Positions 23,290 through 36,640 are shown, counted from the first letter of the stretch. The stretch is 64,000 nucleotides of DNA from Oxytricha trifallax (GCA_000711775.1 ARYC01001491.1:1-64000); one strand, 5' to 3'. Notes: generated from the sequence alone by a model not told the origin. Numbers and translations: made by a program.

Positions 23290-23664
23290 GCTGAGACAAC
23301 TAGGAAAAAAGCTTGAATTATAGAATTATAATTTTAGAATCCACTGCTAAATGCCTTGATCAACTACTCATCTGGCATCAGAGCCTTCTTTGAATTTGCG
23401 TGAAGAAGTCATATAAGAATGCTTAAGTACTATAGTGGATGAAAACTTATTTGTTGAGATTGTAGATATCTTAAAGTTGGAGTGAGTGCGCTTCAGGAAT
23501 TCTTGGTCTGTCTAATGGAAAATGGTAAATAATCTTCCAAATATTAGTAAAATTAATAGGAATTCACCAAAGGCATCACTCACCAAGCTTTAAGAAAGAG
23601 AATTTTCCTCTAGTGAAAAGGCAACAGTCTAGAAAAAATAGCAAGATGAGCTAAATTTAAATTG
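23290..23664 (+). CDS. Unknown coding piece, Ser/Asn/Gln-rich C-terminus
   Basis: Open after a TGA near 23363: SEPSLNLREEVIQECLSTIV, DENLFVEIVDILKLE, then an in-frame TGA near 23482, then VRFRNSWSVQWKMVNNLPNI and QEREFSSSEKATVQKKQQDE, ending at TGA about 23664. Both halves are in one frame, so the inner TGA is the only break. An upstream run (LRQLGKKLEL) is in another frame. No domain recognised. Confidence 0.38.
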
Positions 23665-23816
23665 AGTATACAAAAATTGAGATCAGAAAATGTAATCAAA
23701 GCATCTTTCTATATGAAATGATATTCTTAAAATCATTTTACTTCATTATTTCCGCTTCTGAGAGATATGTTTAATTAATATATTTCATCTTAAAATTATT
23801 TTTTTTCCGCAAAATC

Positions 23817-24281
23817 GTGTCCTACTCCTGGCTGGTCCCCATTTTCAACTTAGCATATGACTTAGTTTACAATAATATTTCATCAGAAATGATGATATTG
23901 CGAATAAATATACTAGCATCCAGCATATTATTTAGTCAAAATTTAAGAGGAATACAAGTAAAAGAGTACGTCATTGAGGATGAAAAGCTAGTGAATCGCG
24001 AGAAAAGTAATAATGACAATGTCAACTATAGACGAGGAACACGATATTAGATGAAGGCATTAAACTGACCAGAAAGAGTTAGAATCACATAAAAAGCGAT
24101 AAAGTGGAGAGCCCAGTATTGGAATAATCGCAGAATAGAAAAGAGGAACATGAAAATATTTAATGCAAAAGAGAAATAGGTGATTAAATTGCTGAAAAGC
24201 TACAGGATTAATCAAAACAATGTGAAAGATGTAAGAATTTAAAAATATGTACTTATTATAAATATATGATTTTAATGATAA
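23817..24281 (+). CDS. Unknown coding region, two overlapping frames
   Basis: First frame: SYSWLVPIFNLAYDLVYNNI to NREKSNNDNVNYRRGTRYQM, ending TGA near 24068. A +1 frame then continues as ILDEGIKLTRKSQNHIKSDK, SPVLEQSQNRKEEHENIQCK and AEKLQDQSKQCERCKNLKIC to about 24281, closing in AT-rich DNA. The second frame has a CERCKNLKIC Cys cluster. Codon use and hydrophilicity support coding. A frame slip, or a junction of two gene segments near 24040, would explain it. Confidence 0.4.
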
Positions 24282-27200
24282 TTTAAGATTTTCTAGATAT
24301 TTATAATGTATTATCTTTGATCAGATAAGGGGCATGTGTGATGAGATAAAACATTAAGGATAATTTTATTCAAATTTTCACATACTTTTTTATCAATTTG
24401 TTAATAATTTTAGCAAGAATGTACAAAATATCATACTTTAACTGATTTTATCATATCATATATAATTGCATTATTTATTTAAAACATTTAAAATTAATTC
24501 ACTTTTTATGTAATTCTTTAATGAGTTAAACAATTTATTATTTTTATTGATTATAGATATAATTAATAATAATATTTTGTAAGTATAAATTTTCAGGAAT
24601 TTTAACTTCAAGTTTTAAGTACAGCACAACCAATTTGGAGAAAGTTATAATTTTTCAGATATATTTTAGTTTTAAAAATTGGGGTTTCACTTTTTAGTTG
24701 TTGGTCAAGAACCGGTAGTCATGGCTGTAAGGGTAGTTGTAAATGCAAAAGTTGTCAATCTTTCCTAAATTTTGTAAAGTATTTCTCAATTTAATTTAGC
24801 TTAAACTGATGTCTAAAATTCTTATTTTTTTATATAACGTAAGCTATTTTTGAGGCATATTAAATCAATTTTTACCTTAAAATTAATATTGAACTCTAAT
24901 AATAAAATAATAATAATAATATTTAAAAAATCTATATGAAGGGATATTTCTACCCCTCCTAGATTTTGTAACAAACGATATAAATCATATTTTAACAAAA
25001 ACTTAAAGCTGTCCGCTTCGTGTTCATTAAACTAGCATTAATTATAATAAAATACTTAATTTATTTAAGATTAAAATCCAGTTAAAACTACGTACTACGT
25101 ATATTTGATGCTTATTAGCATCTTATTTTTATTTACTTATTTTTTTCAAGTTTTAAATACATTAATCACTCGCTGTTATTTATATTCAAGACTCACTGTA
25201 TTACCATTTTAAAATATATATGATTTTATTATAAAAGATTGTTGATTTTCCTATGAATAGTCATTAACTAAAATGACCAAATAATATTTCAAAATTGATC
25301 AGTCCAAAATAATAGTAATTTTAATGCATCAAACTGATGAATAGTAAGGTTGAGTAAAGATTCAAAAAGAAGTTAGATCGAGACTTTACCAAATTTGTGT
25401 TTAGTAGTTATGATAATTTTACAATTAACTTTAAAATTAAACATATAATTATAAATCACCATTTAACCATTTTATTTTCAAGTCAAAGGAATATTCTTTT
25501 TAAGGCATATTCATTTAATTTAGGTTAAAAAAGACTTGAAAAATTGATAGCTCAATTGAAATAAGCCGCCATACCTTTACATCAATATTTATAAAGCCCT
25601 TTTTCAAACTATGACAAACATGCTAAATTGAGATAATATTCTAAGAAATTTTTTACAATCAACTGTTTCTTACGTCAACTAAAAAGAGGAAATCAGCAGC
25701 ACTAGGTACTTCCTTGAAAAATACTTAATAGGCAGAGAAATATTTCAATTTCATGGAGGTTTTAGCTTGTGTTTATGATTTTGTATTTAGAGGACTTAAA
25801 ACCATCTAAATTATTAAAATATACAAATTATAATAATGCATTCAGTAAAGCTGTTGTGAAGATGTTTACAATTTAAGATAAGAGACAGATTATTCAATCA
25901 AAACATCAATGATTAGTGAAGATAATAGCTGAGTTAGTAAATCATTTCATTCATATAAATAATACATTTGAGAATTAGAATGCTGACAGAAAGTAATTAG
26001 CTTTTCCTATTTGCTATTAAATATGTAAAAACTTTAAATAACTAATTAAGATAATTGCTTCAATTCTGTTTTAAAGTATAAAAATTCAATAAAAATTGTA
26101 TAAACTTTGGAAATTATTACTTCATTTTACTTAAAAGCATTAAAATTTGATAATTTTAAATGATATAAGGACCTTGAATTTCTCATTTATATCTTTAGAT
26201 TAATATATTTTGATTTTACGATTATAAATACAATAAGTAAATATGATTTTTGCAAATCAAAAATTACCAATATATATTATCTCCTTATATTATTAACATT
26301 TACATTTAATGATTAATTGCTATACAATAACAATTTCATTATTATTGAAGAAACTTTTTAATATCAACGATTTTAGTAAATGATGTTTGGGCTATTCTAA
26401 TAATGCTTATTAAGAAGCTTCTTTGTCTTTATTCGGTCAATAATTCTTCTATTTATTAGATATTCTTTATTTTTAATTGAGTATTAATACAGAATGAAAT
26501 AATAGAATTTAGGATATAATTTCAATTAATAATTAGCAGTATATAATGTAGGGGGGGGTAATTTAGAAATGTAGTTAAATAATCCAATCAAGTAAGGAAT
26601 GAATGATCATGTTGAAAGTTATTGGATGACCTGCTATGTTTAAAAGCAACTGAAGATATTAACAATCTTTAGAATGACTGCCATCATCTTAATCAATATC
26701 ATTTATATCATCTTTCAAAAGAGGAAAATTTCCTCATAGAATAATGTAACAACTACAAAATGTTTATATAACTAAATAATTAAATATAAAATAAAAGTAA
26801 CACTTGGGTTAATCTGTTAAATTAATTTAGTCTTATTGTATTATCTTTTACATTTATATTTTTCCTCTACTTTCTTCGTTAGGTTTGTGATACCTAACTC
26901 TAAACCTTTTTCTTTTCTTTCAAAGCAAAGCTGGGTAGGAAAGTACAGAATAAAGAATATTGCAAGTTAGATTTATTAAACTTTGTTGCATTCATTAGAT
27001 TAACAAGGGATTTATCATAACTCTAATGAACTTAATTAAATTGATACGTTCTTGACAAAACTTACAGTCAATGAGGAAGGAGGGAATTAAACAATGAAAT
27101 ACTTTAAATATATTCTCAAAAATAACTTATTTATTAATATTTTAATTATTATTATTAAATAACGTTATTTAAATAATTCTTTTTCACAATGAATAACTTA

Positions 27201-27534
27201 TAGAACTCAAAAAGAATACAGTGTTCATTTTTAAGCGAAAAGTGCTGTAATATAACGAAAAAATGATACCCCTAAGTGAAAATTGCATAATTTGAGAGTA
27301 ATCAAATTATAGAAAATTAAAAGAAATAATTTCAATGAAATTATGTTGCAAAAAAATGTTGCTGATATAGCCATTTAAGAAGTTATTTAAGACCCCTTAA
27401 AATAATATATGTAGTTTAGATATTTGTATATATTTTGTTTAGAAGAATAGTCTTTAATTATGATGTATTATTTAGAAAATATAAAAATGCCAATATTTAA
27501 CAATGATAGCAATAGAAAATAATCATAAAAGTCA
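24282..27534. other. AT-rich DNA with one tiny Cys-rich frame
   Basis: Mostly very AT-rich. At 24690-24800 (plus) a short frame reads SCWSRTGSHGCKGSCKCKSC before losing character; the CxxxCxCxxC spacing recalls metallothioneins but is too short to call. A G8 run sits at 26551-26558. No other gene is seen. Confidence 0.45.
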
Positions 27535-27680
27535 ATTTCATCTCTTCCAAATAAATAATCATGAGGCTTATTCTTGGAGTAATATTGGTTCCTTTACCTT
27601 GCAGTTGCAGCCTCTTGAGAAGTCTTGGCCTTGAACAACCTCCACTCTTACAAAATACAGCCTATAAACAAAATAATTTC
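27535..27680 (-). CDS. Short coding island, unknown
   Basis: A GC-richer island in AT-rich DNA. The minus-strand frame reads QEWRLFKAKTSQEAATARQR, then NQYYSKNKPHDYLFGRDEID. All three minus frames are partly open, so the frame choice is by amino-acid character only. It may be a somatic gene segment. Confidence 0.28.
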
Positions 27681-28752
27681 ATTGTATTTTGTAACATACA
27701 ATTATGGCAAGTGGTAATATAGTCTGATCCGTCATTTTAATAAATTTCTAATACAGTAATTCTAATTGTTGTAAATGTCAAATAAATTGACTTGTATGAA
27801 CACATATATTATGTTTTATTTTTATCAAGACAACATTGCGACTTTATCTGTTAACCAGTGCGTTGAGAACGAGCTTAGGAGAGAGATAACTCTTTCATTT
27901 AAACATATGGTGAAATACACCTAGCTTTCATTGAAATTATTACGAATCAATTTTAACTGATTTATTTTGATAAACATGCTTCACTTAAATCTTTAATCCC
28001 AATGTTATTTTGTTCCTCAAAGCCACTTTTCAGTAAATCATTCATTATTCAGTTAAAAATATATACAAAATTGACTATAACTTAATGTTTCTTAGACAAT
28101 TATTATATTATAACAAGAAGAATTATTATCGTTTCATATATGTACTCTAAAAATTATGCTAATGCGTTAATTTATTGGTTTAATGTTGTAAATTAATTCG
28201 CACTTATAATATCGGTTTAGTCATATAAATTTATGCAAGCTAAGTAGAGATTCATATTTTAACAAACGGTTTTCATTTTATATAAAAAATGAATATCCTT
28301 GAAGTTATTAGATTTTTTATAGAGAACAAAATAAGTTCCTCTAATTTTAAATTATATCTTTTAATGATGAATATTTAGTCCAGAGTGAAGATGCTGTAAC
28401 TTATACTAAACCTATTTGAGAAAGATCGATCATTACAGGTATAGCGGATACATATAGAACATGGCTTAATTCGTATCAATCTTGGATATTGACCATAGTT
28501 TATAAATAATTGTTTATTCCTTCATCATTGGTGTTTGAATCGCGACAATCTTAAATATCTGGTGTGGCCTGATATCGCTTAATAATCTTTTACTTAATCA
28601 TAAATGTATTTATCATTATTTATTTTGTTAGAAGCATCATTTCTCAGATTCCTGTTTATTTATATACGCTGGGACATTTTTAATTGTTTCCATCACCAAT
28701 GATGGCATCAACATTTTCACCAATCTCTTTAGGTTCATCAGAGTTGTCATTA
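27681..28752. other. AT-rich DNA, no clear gene
   Basis: A short minus frame just before the next element (EPKEIGENVDAIIGDGNN, about 28680-28745) could be coding and would then be interrupted by that element. Otherwise AT-rich filler. Confidence 0.45.
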
Positions 28753-30648
28753 TTGATAAAATAGATAGAAATAGGAAATTTAAGAAATACAAATTAATTA
28801 TAAATTTATAAGTAATTTTAAATGCATGAATTAGGAGTATTCTTAATCATATTTAGATTAAATATTAAATTAAATTAATTAAAATCATATTTAAATATAT
28901 ATATTATAATTAGTGGTCTAGGAGGGTATTTAGGAGACCACTTTTAAATACATATATAGAAATTAAATTAATAATTATTAATAAGTAGACTGCTATGGAG
29001 ACACTATGCATTTCTCCGACTCTCTCCATGACCACGGCCTGGTGCTTTCAATCAGTATCATACTACTCCTTTTAGCCTGCCTGAAATCTTGCGTTCAGGA
29101 AGCGTGCTACCATCTGCGCGGTCAGAGGGAATGCCTCCTACCCACTCTATATCGGAATTTCAGATTGGCAGAGTAAAAACCTGGCATTATAGGCGTTGGC
29201 ATCTTTGGGGTCCTTGCTATCAAATGGCAGAGTGTTAGATGTGATTTCTGTGAAACACCCGATGAACTTGTGTTCCACGGTTCCGTACTTCTGCTCAATA
29301 GCCATGCCTTCACCCTCCATCAACCGTTTCATCCCTGCTATCACAGATGATCCGAATGCCTTGGTAATATTTTTCTCGTTTGCGATAAGTATCTGAGGCT
29401 CACCAGTCTTGCCTTGCTTCATGGGGACGTGAAAATGGGAGTTAGACTACACGTATTATTCACAAACGAATATCTACTCCAGTATGTGAGTGATTTTTGC
29501 CTTCCAGGTATTGGTTGACCCGTAAGTATACTGGCTGTAAATGTTACAGTTCTTTCGCTTGATTAGAAGATCATAGAGGGCATCAAGAATGTGAAGATAA
29601 CCCATTGTTATCAGATCGGCATATTTTGAATACAGGAGTCGTCGCCATTCTTACTTAGTTCTGCAATAAAGTCCTGGAGTGATGTAATTATTGGTACCTT
29701 CACCTTATTAGCGACTCCTGATTTCTTGATTACTTGATCGGCGTAGTTAATTTGACTGTATAACTTTGCAATGGTCACTAACTAATGTATATCATGAGAC
29801 TTCATCTTAATGTAGTCATGTCATCTTTTGATTGCACCGATCCTGAAAGCCTCTCAATCATATAGTCATTTGTGACATCCATAACACCTCTGACCCCTCA
29901 CTCCTTTTACAATTACTTTTGTTGCTTAGCTTTCTGTTTGGCGATGAACTGCTCGTAATGCTGAGAGGGCCCGTATATCAGCTTTGCTCCATCTACTATT
30001 GATGCGAATTGATCGAATGTCTAATGTCCGAGAAGCTTGATGATAAGTTTCAGATCTGCCATAATACCATTGCAATTGCGCCTCAGTTCAGTGAATTATG
30101 ATTTTTTGTCCCCGGTAGAGTATGTCTTTAAGCGAATGCAGTGGTAGTACATCTAATTACCTCGATCTGTGTATACATCAATGTGACTGAAGCACGCAAT
30201 CTGACTTGTCATTACGCTCTGGCACTGTTTTTAGAGGTCCGAGCTTCCCTCATTCTGCAGCTGTAGGAAAAATTAGTGGCGGTTGGAGACATTAAAATTG
30301 CTATACGTAACGAGTCATAGGCATTGTTATTAAGTTTATTGTGCCCTCTCAGTCAGTTAAATATCCGGCTTATTGGTCTCCGGCATGTTGTCTCCATAGC
30401 AGCCAACATATTAGTAATTATCAATTTAATTTCTATGTATGTATGTTTTTAAAAGTGGTCTCCTAAAGACCCTCCTAGACCACTAATTATATAATAAATA
30501 TATATTTAAATATGATTTTAATTAATTTAATTTAATATTAAATCTAAATATGATTAAGAATACTCCTAATTCATGCCAGTTAAGATTACTAATAAATTCA
30601 TAATTAATTTTTATTTCTTAAATTTCCTATTTTTATCTATTTTATCAA
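28753..30648. mobile_element. Fossil element with long terminal inverted repeats and a Rep-like SF3 helicase gene
   Basis: Terminal repeats of about 240 bp (28753-28985 and 30405-30648) begin TTGATAAAATAGATAGAAAT and are related to those at 7348-7955 and 37010-37651. Inside them a shorter inverted pair (GACTGCTATGGAGACA near 28988 and its complement near 30390) borders the cargo. The cargo, about 29000-30390 on the minus strand, is GC-richer and encodes in ciliate code a protein like the superfamily 3 helicases of CRESS or parvovirus-type Rep proteins: a P-loop-like segment near 29510-29535 and, downstream, IEQKYGTVEHKFIGCFTEIT with the TSN motif C. It is broken, with about three or four breaks. 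An endogenised virus or plasmid replication gene inside a transposon is the simplest reading. The origin-binding N-terminal domain is not recognisable. Age is moderate, since the repeats still pair well. Confidence 0.68.
29000..30390 (-). pseudogene. Rep-like SF3 helicase gene, fossil
   Basis: In viruses and plasmids such proteins unwind DNA for rolling-circle or rolling-hairpin replication. The region is coding in character throughout, with UAA/UAG used as Gln, so it evolved for some time in a ciliate-code host. The order along the minus strand is an unassigned N-terminal half, then the helicase core. It is broken into a few pieces. It could instead be a cellular or phage-like SF3 helicase; the motif C context favours a Rep-type one. 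Confidence 0.6.
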
Positions 30649-31637
30649 TTATAGCATCAAGAAGATTTTTTAAGCTTTAATTAAAGACACTAGCTATCTC
30701 ATGAAATTATGAGGCTAAGAGCGTAATTAGGATCGAAAATAAATGTACTATGGAGGAAAGTACCAACATTTCTTGAGGAAGGACGTCCTATTGTTATCAG
30801 TGCCTCTGAGATGGAGTGAGTGGAGAAGTGAAATGAAATTCAATAATACCAATAATATTAAAAATCATAAATATATATATTAATTTTATGGGTGCTTTGA
30901 ATTCTCTATAATAAATAAAGTAGAAGTAATTGAATTAATTATAAAAAACAACAAATAAGTGTAATAATTATAAATATATAATTTACTTGAGTATCTTCTA
31001 TTTTTTTGCTATATCTTCCTTAAAAAATGATCAATCTATGAAACTCTTAATATCTATTAATCAGACAAACTAAAATATTTGAAATTAAATAATTATGTTT
31101 AAATATTAAGTTCAATTTATATTTGATAAAAATGGATATTCTTGTCATATTTGAGTTTAATCCATATCACTACATAAATACATTTAATGGCTTTCTTCTC
31201 TTATAAAATGAGCTTGATCTTCAAGAATCTTTTTATTCTTTAAGTTATAAGGGAATATAAAACATTCATAAATAATTGCTGCAATACAATGATTTATATC
31301 AGAAAGTTAACTATTTGGTAAATTAAAAGTCAGTGGAGTTATACTATCAAAAGATTTAATTTTATAGCATCCTCAATTTAGTTTTTAGATGATACATATA
31401 TTTATTTAAATGGCTTTAAAGTTATCAAAATTACAAATCGTCATGATGCTAAAAACTTACAACAATAGAATTTATTATTAAATAAAATTGAAGCAATTCA
31501 CTGATTTTGATTCTTTATATATGAAGATGAATAATGAGCTATTAAAGAACAAGGACTCAATTATATCAAAATTATCTAAGATTAAAAATATAATTAAAAC
31601 AATTAATAATAGTGAAAATCATTATTTTAAAATATGA
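30649..31637. other. AT-rich DNA, no clear gene
   Basis: A less AT-rich patch at 30700-30840 has an open plus frame (KINVLWRKVPTFLEEGRPIV) that may be gene sequence interrupted by the element to the left. The rest is AT-rich filler. Confidence 0.45.
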
Positions 31638-32750
31638 ATATTAATAAAATACATTAAAAATGAGAAAGTTTAAAACAGATTACAAATTATTCATTCATAA
31701 CTGACACTAATTTGATACTTTGTATATTAAGTTTAATTTAGAGTTCTTAAAATAAAATACGTAAATTTTTATTATTTTATTAAAAACACTTATCATCTAA
31801 TTGAGCATGTAAATTCTCTGTTTGTTATCTGGAATTCTTATTATTCAAAAATTTGAAGATTTTAGTAATTATTCTTAAATAAATATTCAGCTGTTTCCAC
31901 TTCATCTTCTCCATCAATTATGATAATTATATTGTACTAGGTCTCACAAATTTTACAGGTCATCAATAAATTTGGTTTAGATAAATTTATTTACTAAAAT
32001 ATCAACGACTGTGGACTGACCAAAGCTAAGTAATGGTAGTGTGATCAGCTACTTAATAGATTAGAGCGCAAGATTTCACAATAATACCAATGAATCCCCT
32101 GAGTTTAAATATATCAATATTCTTGAGTAGTTGATATAATAAGCCATGTATTGTATTTAGCAAACTTAAGAATAGCTAAACTGCCAAAGTTAATGGCATA
32201 TTTATAACTGAAGCTTCATAGTCATTGAATTGTCATTGTATTTCTCACCCTGACCAACAGTATCGAGCCAACTCTTTTGTTATACACAGCATTTACTTTC
32301 TTGGTTCCGTTTACTAGGGTTTGTTGAATGAGGAAGGTGCCCTCTAAAAATATTTCTTGCTAATCATTAATTTTGGAGAAATTTTCATTTTAATTTATGA
32401 TAAATATCATGATATTAATGACTTATCTGCCTAACATTCATACCTTAGCGGATAACATTTGATTTCTTATTGATAATAACCTGAGGATTTCTGTCCTGAA
32501 CATACATTCATATCTAGGTAGAGTCTATAATCGGAGATGGCTTTTTTTTGGGAGTCTCTATTTCGTTTATTGAAACGCTTTCGATGTCATTTTTATAATT
32601 TAAATTAATTATTTTAAAAATTATCACTATAATAATATTTCCAAAGTATCAAATATGTTTCATTTACGAATGAATAAATTTGTAATCTCTATTAATCTTT
32701 CTCATTTTTACCTATTTTTAATGTATTTTATTAATGTTAAACTACCAATA
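31638..32750. mobile_element. About 1.1-kb element with about 100-bp terminal inverted repeats
   Basis: Left TTAATAAAATACATTAAAAA at 31641 and following sequence to about 31740 match the complement of about 32640-32735, including ATTACAAATT.ATTCATTC and TTTGATACTTTG blocks, with small gaps. The outer end on the right extends to TTGGTATTGGTAG, like the element at 44144-45219. The interior has a short minus-strand frame (EGTFLIQQTLVNGTKKVNAV, about 32240-32370) of unknown nature. The transposase source and target duplication are not visible. Confidence 0.62.
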
Positions 32751-33758
32751 CCAACTTTAAGCATTTGTTACATTTACTATAGAAAATTTTAAATCCAAAA
32801 AACAAAGGTTTAAAGTAATTTTAGATTGATAAAAGTTATTTTTCATGAATATATTTACATTATTTTGCTTGCATATTTCCAAATTAAATATATATCAATA
32901 AAGATGGAATTTTTAATAAAATTATTTATAATCAATGGCAATTCAAGTAATTTAAACACCATTTAGTTTTATTTATTTTTTAAACAAATTTCACATTATC
33001 TCAGTACATGATCATATAAAATAATATATACACACCAATTTATTGGTATCATTATTTATAATTTAATAAATGTGAATATGAAGCTTATTATAATCAAATT
33101 ATTGATTGATATCATTCATTTCATAATTAGAACAAATAAATCAAATGCCTATATTAATATTTTATATTATTGCCACTTAAATAAAACAAATCTTTTACAA
33201 AAAATGTAAGAAACGATGAGGATGATTTTATTACCAATAAGAATTTTTCAAATATTTTATTAATATTTCTTAAATAAAAAATAGTAGTATTTATATTTAT
33301 AAAATAGATTGTTCTCTGTGCTCTTCATTCAAGTAGATATAAGTAAACCTTGTAATAGCTGCTAGCTTCTAATTTTTAATTAAAATCTATAGTCTAATTT
33401 TATTTGCAGTGATATTTGTGTTTGCAGCTAAATAATCAGAAGGACATTATAAAAAGGAACAGGTGAGTAAAATTTATAGGATTTAATAAATAAAATGAAT
33501 TTAAACTCATAGCAAAGAATAATATTTAATATTTTGTAAAAAACTGACCATAATAATTATTTAATGGTATTTATACATTTAAAAATTAGCAAAGATATTC
33601 TTCAAATTATACGATAATTATGATGTTTGATAAAATGAATTATTATAGAAAGATGTAAAAAATATTATCATTTAGATAAGTATTAAAAAAATTAAAAAAT
33701 TAATTAAAAAGTTGACAATCCCTTGGTAAGTATACTTATGTAATACTCCCAACATTAG
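32751..33758. other. AT-rich DNA, no gene seen
   Basis: Very AT-rich filler with a small less AT-rich patch at 33400-33470 of no recognisable coding character. Confidence 0.55.
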
Positions 33759-35413
33759 ATGTACAACCATGGTTCCCCCATGAGGTTCAGAACTCACAGC
33801 TCTTTCTCAAAAGATGAACTGTAATAGTTCAAAAGCTTACTAATGGGCAAAATGATGACCATTGGGAAACAGACAGTCATATGTCTGATGAAGAAATTTT
33901 ATTTAACACTCATACTACTAAATTCCTTGGATATAATTTACTCAATAACAACGATTCAGCAATAATGGATGAGGACTTAGACCTCCTCCCACTAGACTAC
34001 AATTATTAAATAAAGAAACTACTAGATTAGAGAATGTCACTATCTACTCTCTCAAACTTAAAAACTCTAACAGAAGAAGAAAAAAACTCAAAGATATTCT
34101 CCAATAAAATTCAGATATCACCTGGTAGATCCCTGACTTCCTACCTACCTCAGTGAATTCTTTCCAAGAGAGAGAAACTTTTACGTTTAATAACCTAGAC
34201 TACAAAGAAGCCATTTAAAAGCAAATTTTCCCAACAGCTAGCATGTTAATAACAAACAAAAAGACCAACCAGTAGATGTATCAACTCTATATGAGTAAGA
34301 AGTAATACTCCCAAGGTCTCAGTCTACTTCATAATTCTATAAACTCAAAGACCTCTAAACCAAAACCTAACTACTAAATAGGTTGAAAAATTACTAAAAG
34401 TTTAACTAGAAATTAAAGGAAAAAACTTTTTAACCAAACCTTACAAAACAACCTAAGAAGCCACAATTCTTCAATTCAAGTAGATAAAACAACATAAATT
34501 CCAAAAAGAAGGAAATTGTCTTAACCCAATTAATTGAAACGGAAATTGACAACCTTGTAGAACGAAAGAAGACACTCAAATATTCTCACATTGGTGAAAC
34601 CTAAACTATTACAGAAGCTCCCTAGTGTTACTAAATAGGGAATTAAGAATTAAATCACGACCAGAGGACAGAGCAGAATCTGATCAGATTCTGATCAACG
34701 CTTCATCAGATCCTAAAAATTATGCCAAGAGTCGGAGAGGTATAGTCAGGTAACATTGAACTAGATATACTACTAAGAACTAACGAAGTATAACCAAATC
34801 TGTATCTAAGAAGTTTCCAAAAATTGTAGGAAAGTGGGATCAGGTTCTAATTGCTTCAAAAATTAATTGATTATAAGAAAATCAACCAAGATCCACTTTT
34901 CTAGTAATTTAAGATCTAGTTACTCAATCAACTCAGTTCCCTTTTTAAGCTGAGTTAAAATTAAAAACTAGACAAGAAAGAGATCTTCTCACCAACTTAT
35001 TAAAACCCCGTTAGACAATTAAGAATGAAGATTGAGGATTAAGATTTATAAAAATTAAAATAAAATTATAATTGGCTGAAATTAAATATAATTAGTATAA
35101 AAACAAATTTATGCACCCTGATTGGTTTATTTTATAGTGACAATTATTAGAGCCAATGGTTTTAATAATTAGCCAAAACTTTAGTAATTTACGCCAATAA
35201 TAATATAAATTAAATTTAATTAATCTTAATCCCCAATCTTCATTATTAATTGACTGACGGGGTTTTATAATAAAACAAAAATAACATAGTTGGTAAACAT
35301 CATATCACAAACCAACAAGTCTCGATAGACTTAAGAAGAAAGAGACAGAGAAGAGACAACAGAAAGAAAAAGAAATGGTTTGATAAAAATGAGAGAGAAG
35401 CTAATGAATTTAA
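33759..35413 (+). pseudogene. Unknown Asn/Gln/Lys-rich protein gene, interrupted by an inverted-repeat insertion
   Basis: A coding region in ciliate code from ATG 33759 (MYNHGSPMRFRTHSSFSKDE) to TGA about 35413. Ordered blocks: an acidic region (WETDSHMSDEEILFNTHTTK, DEDLDLLPLDYN), a long hydrophilic middle (NIELDILLRTNEVQPNLYLR, FQQFKIQLLNQLSSLFKL), then after the insertion at 35002-35271 a strongly basic tail (IDLRRKRQRRDNRKKKKWFD) that looks like a nuclear localisation or nucleic-acid-binding tail. Four or five frame slips break it. No family recognised. Its intact 5' and 3' ends argue for a real gene, not chance. Confidence 0.55.
35002..35271. mobile_element. 270-bp inverted-repeat insertion with AAAACCCC ends
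   Basis: Left AAAACCCCGTTAGACAATTA, right the complement TTAATTGACTGACGGGGTTTT; terminal repeats of about 45 bp, AT-rich interior, no gene. The end includes C4 after A4, like hypotrich telomere sequence, but the inner repeat is unrelated to TBE. It interrupts the gene at 33759-35413, whose reading resumes right after it. Confidence 0.7.
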
Positions 35414-36430
35414 TTGAAAGTTAATGTCCATATTAACTATTCATACAATGGCTTGACCCTAATATATTGTCATATATAACAGGTCGGGGGTCCCCAAAGA
35501 CCTCAATGTCATCATATTATTATTAAGATAATATTTATTATATATTTTTTATTAATACAAAAAAATTGTCTTAAGTATAAAATATATAACGGGTAGTGTT
35601 CTCCTGAAGGGGCAACATATAAATACATAATAATTTTTTTCATATTTCAATTCACATCGAGTATCTTTAATAGCCCATATAAACCCTAAAGCTCCATAGA
35701 GTTAAAATAGGTGAAAAATCGAGCATACCAATAATTAATCCAAATTTAATTTTATATTATATTTAATAGATTGTAAAAGATCATCAATTCTAACAATCAA
35801 TCAAAGTTATCAATAATTGTAATGAATAAACTAACAATTTTGTAAATTTGATTATTATTGACACGGCATCTCTAAACATATATTAGAAGTAATTTTTTAG
35901 AAAATTAAATAATTTAAAATGATTATTCCCGCGCTTCTTATGCTAATATTGATTATGCCAAGATATACATTCTTTCAAGATTAGAGTTAAGAAATGGCAC
36001 ATTGTTAAAACTATAATTTTAATTTCAATAAGTCTTCATATATTATTTTCTAAAAATCCGAACAAACTCTAACAAATTTAATTTTTATACCAATCTATTT
36101 TTACTTTTCTAACCTTTACTTTTGTTCTTAGAAATTGAACTTGATTTTAAATTATAAATCTATATAAATAGATATCTTTGAGATAATAACTACTAAAAAA
36201 TAAAAACAATTTAAACCAATATAGTTTAAAAAAATACCTTTAGTATTTCTAACATTATTCTAATTAAGTATATGTAAAAAATCTAGCATTCAGAGAAGTT
36301 TATACATTTTTTAGAAAAATTATTTTATCTTAGATTAGATTAATTTATATTCATATAATATTATTACATAAATTTATTAACTTAATTATTAATGCCAAAA
36401 TAAACGCTTAACTCAATCTAAAATGGTGCT
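35414..36430. other. AT-rich DNA, no gene seen
   Basis: AT-rich filler; a small GC-rich inverted repeat (GGTCGGGGGTCCCC) lies near 35484. Confidence 0.55.
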
Positions 36431-36640
36431 CATGTCCCTTACTAATATAGTTATTTTCCAAAAAATGTGTAACCTGGTCTTATGTTGTTTGGTCTCAAGA
36501 AGATTTCAAGGTTTAGTCTGTCTGGAGCCACCTACTAAATGAATTCATAAATTTGTTTTTTTTGCGGCTTTTCAGAATGCTTGCTTACTTTAGAAAAGAT
36601 TACATTATCTGTCACGTGATACTTAAGCATGTCAGTGAGA

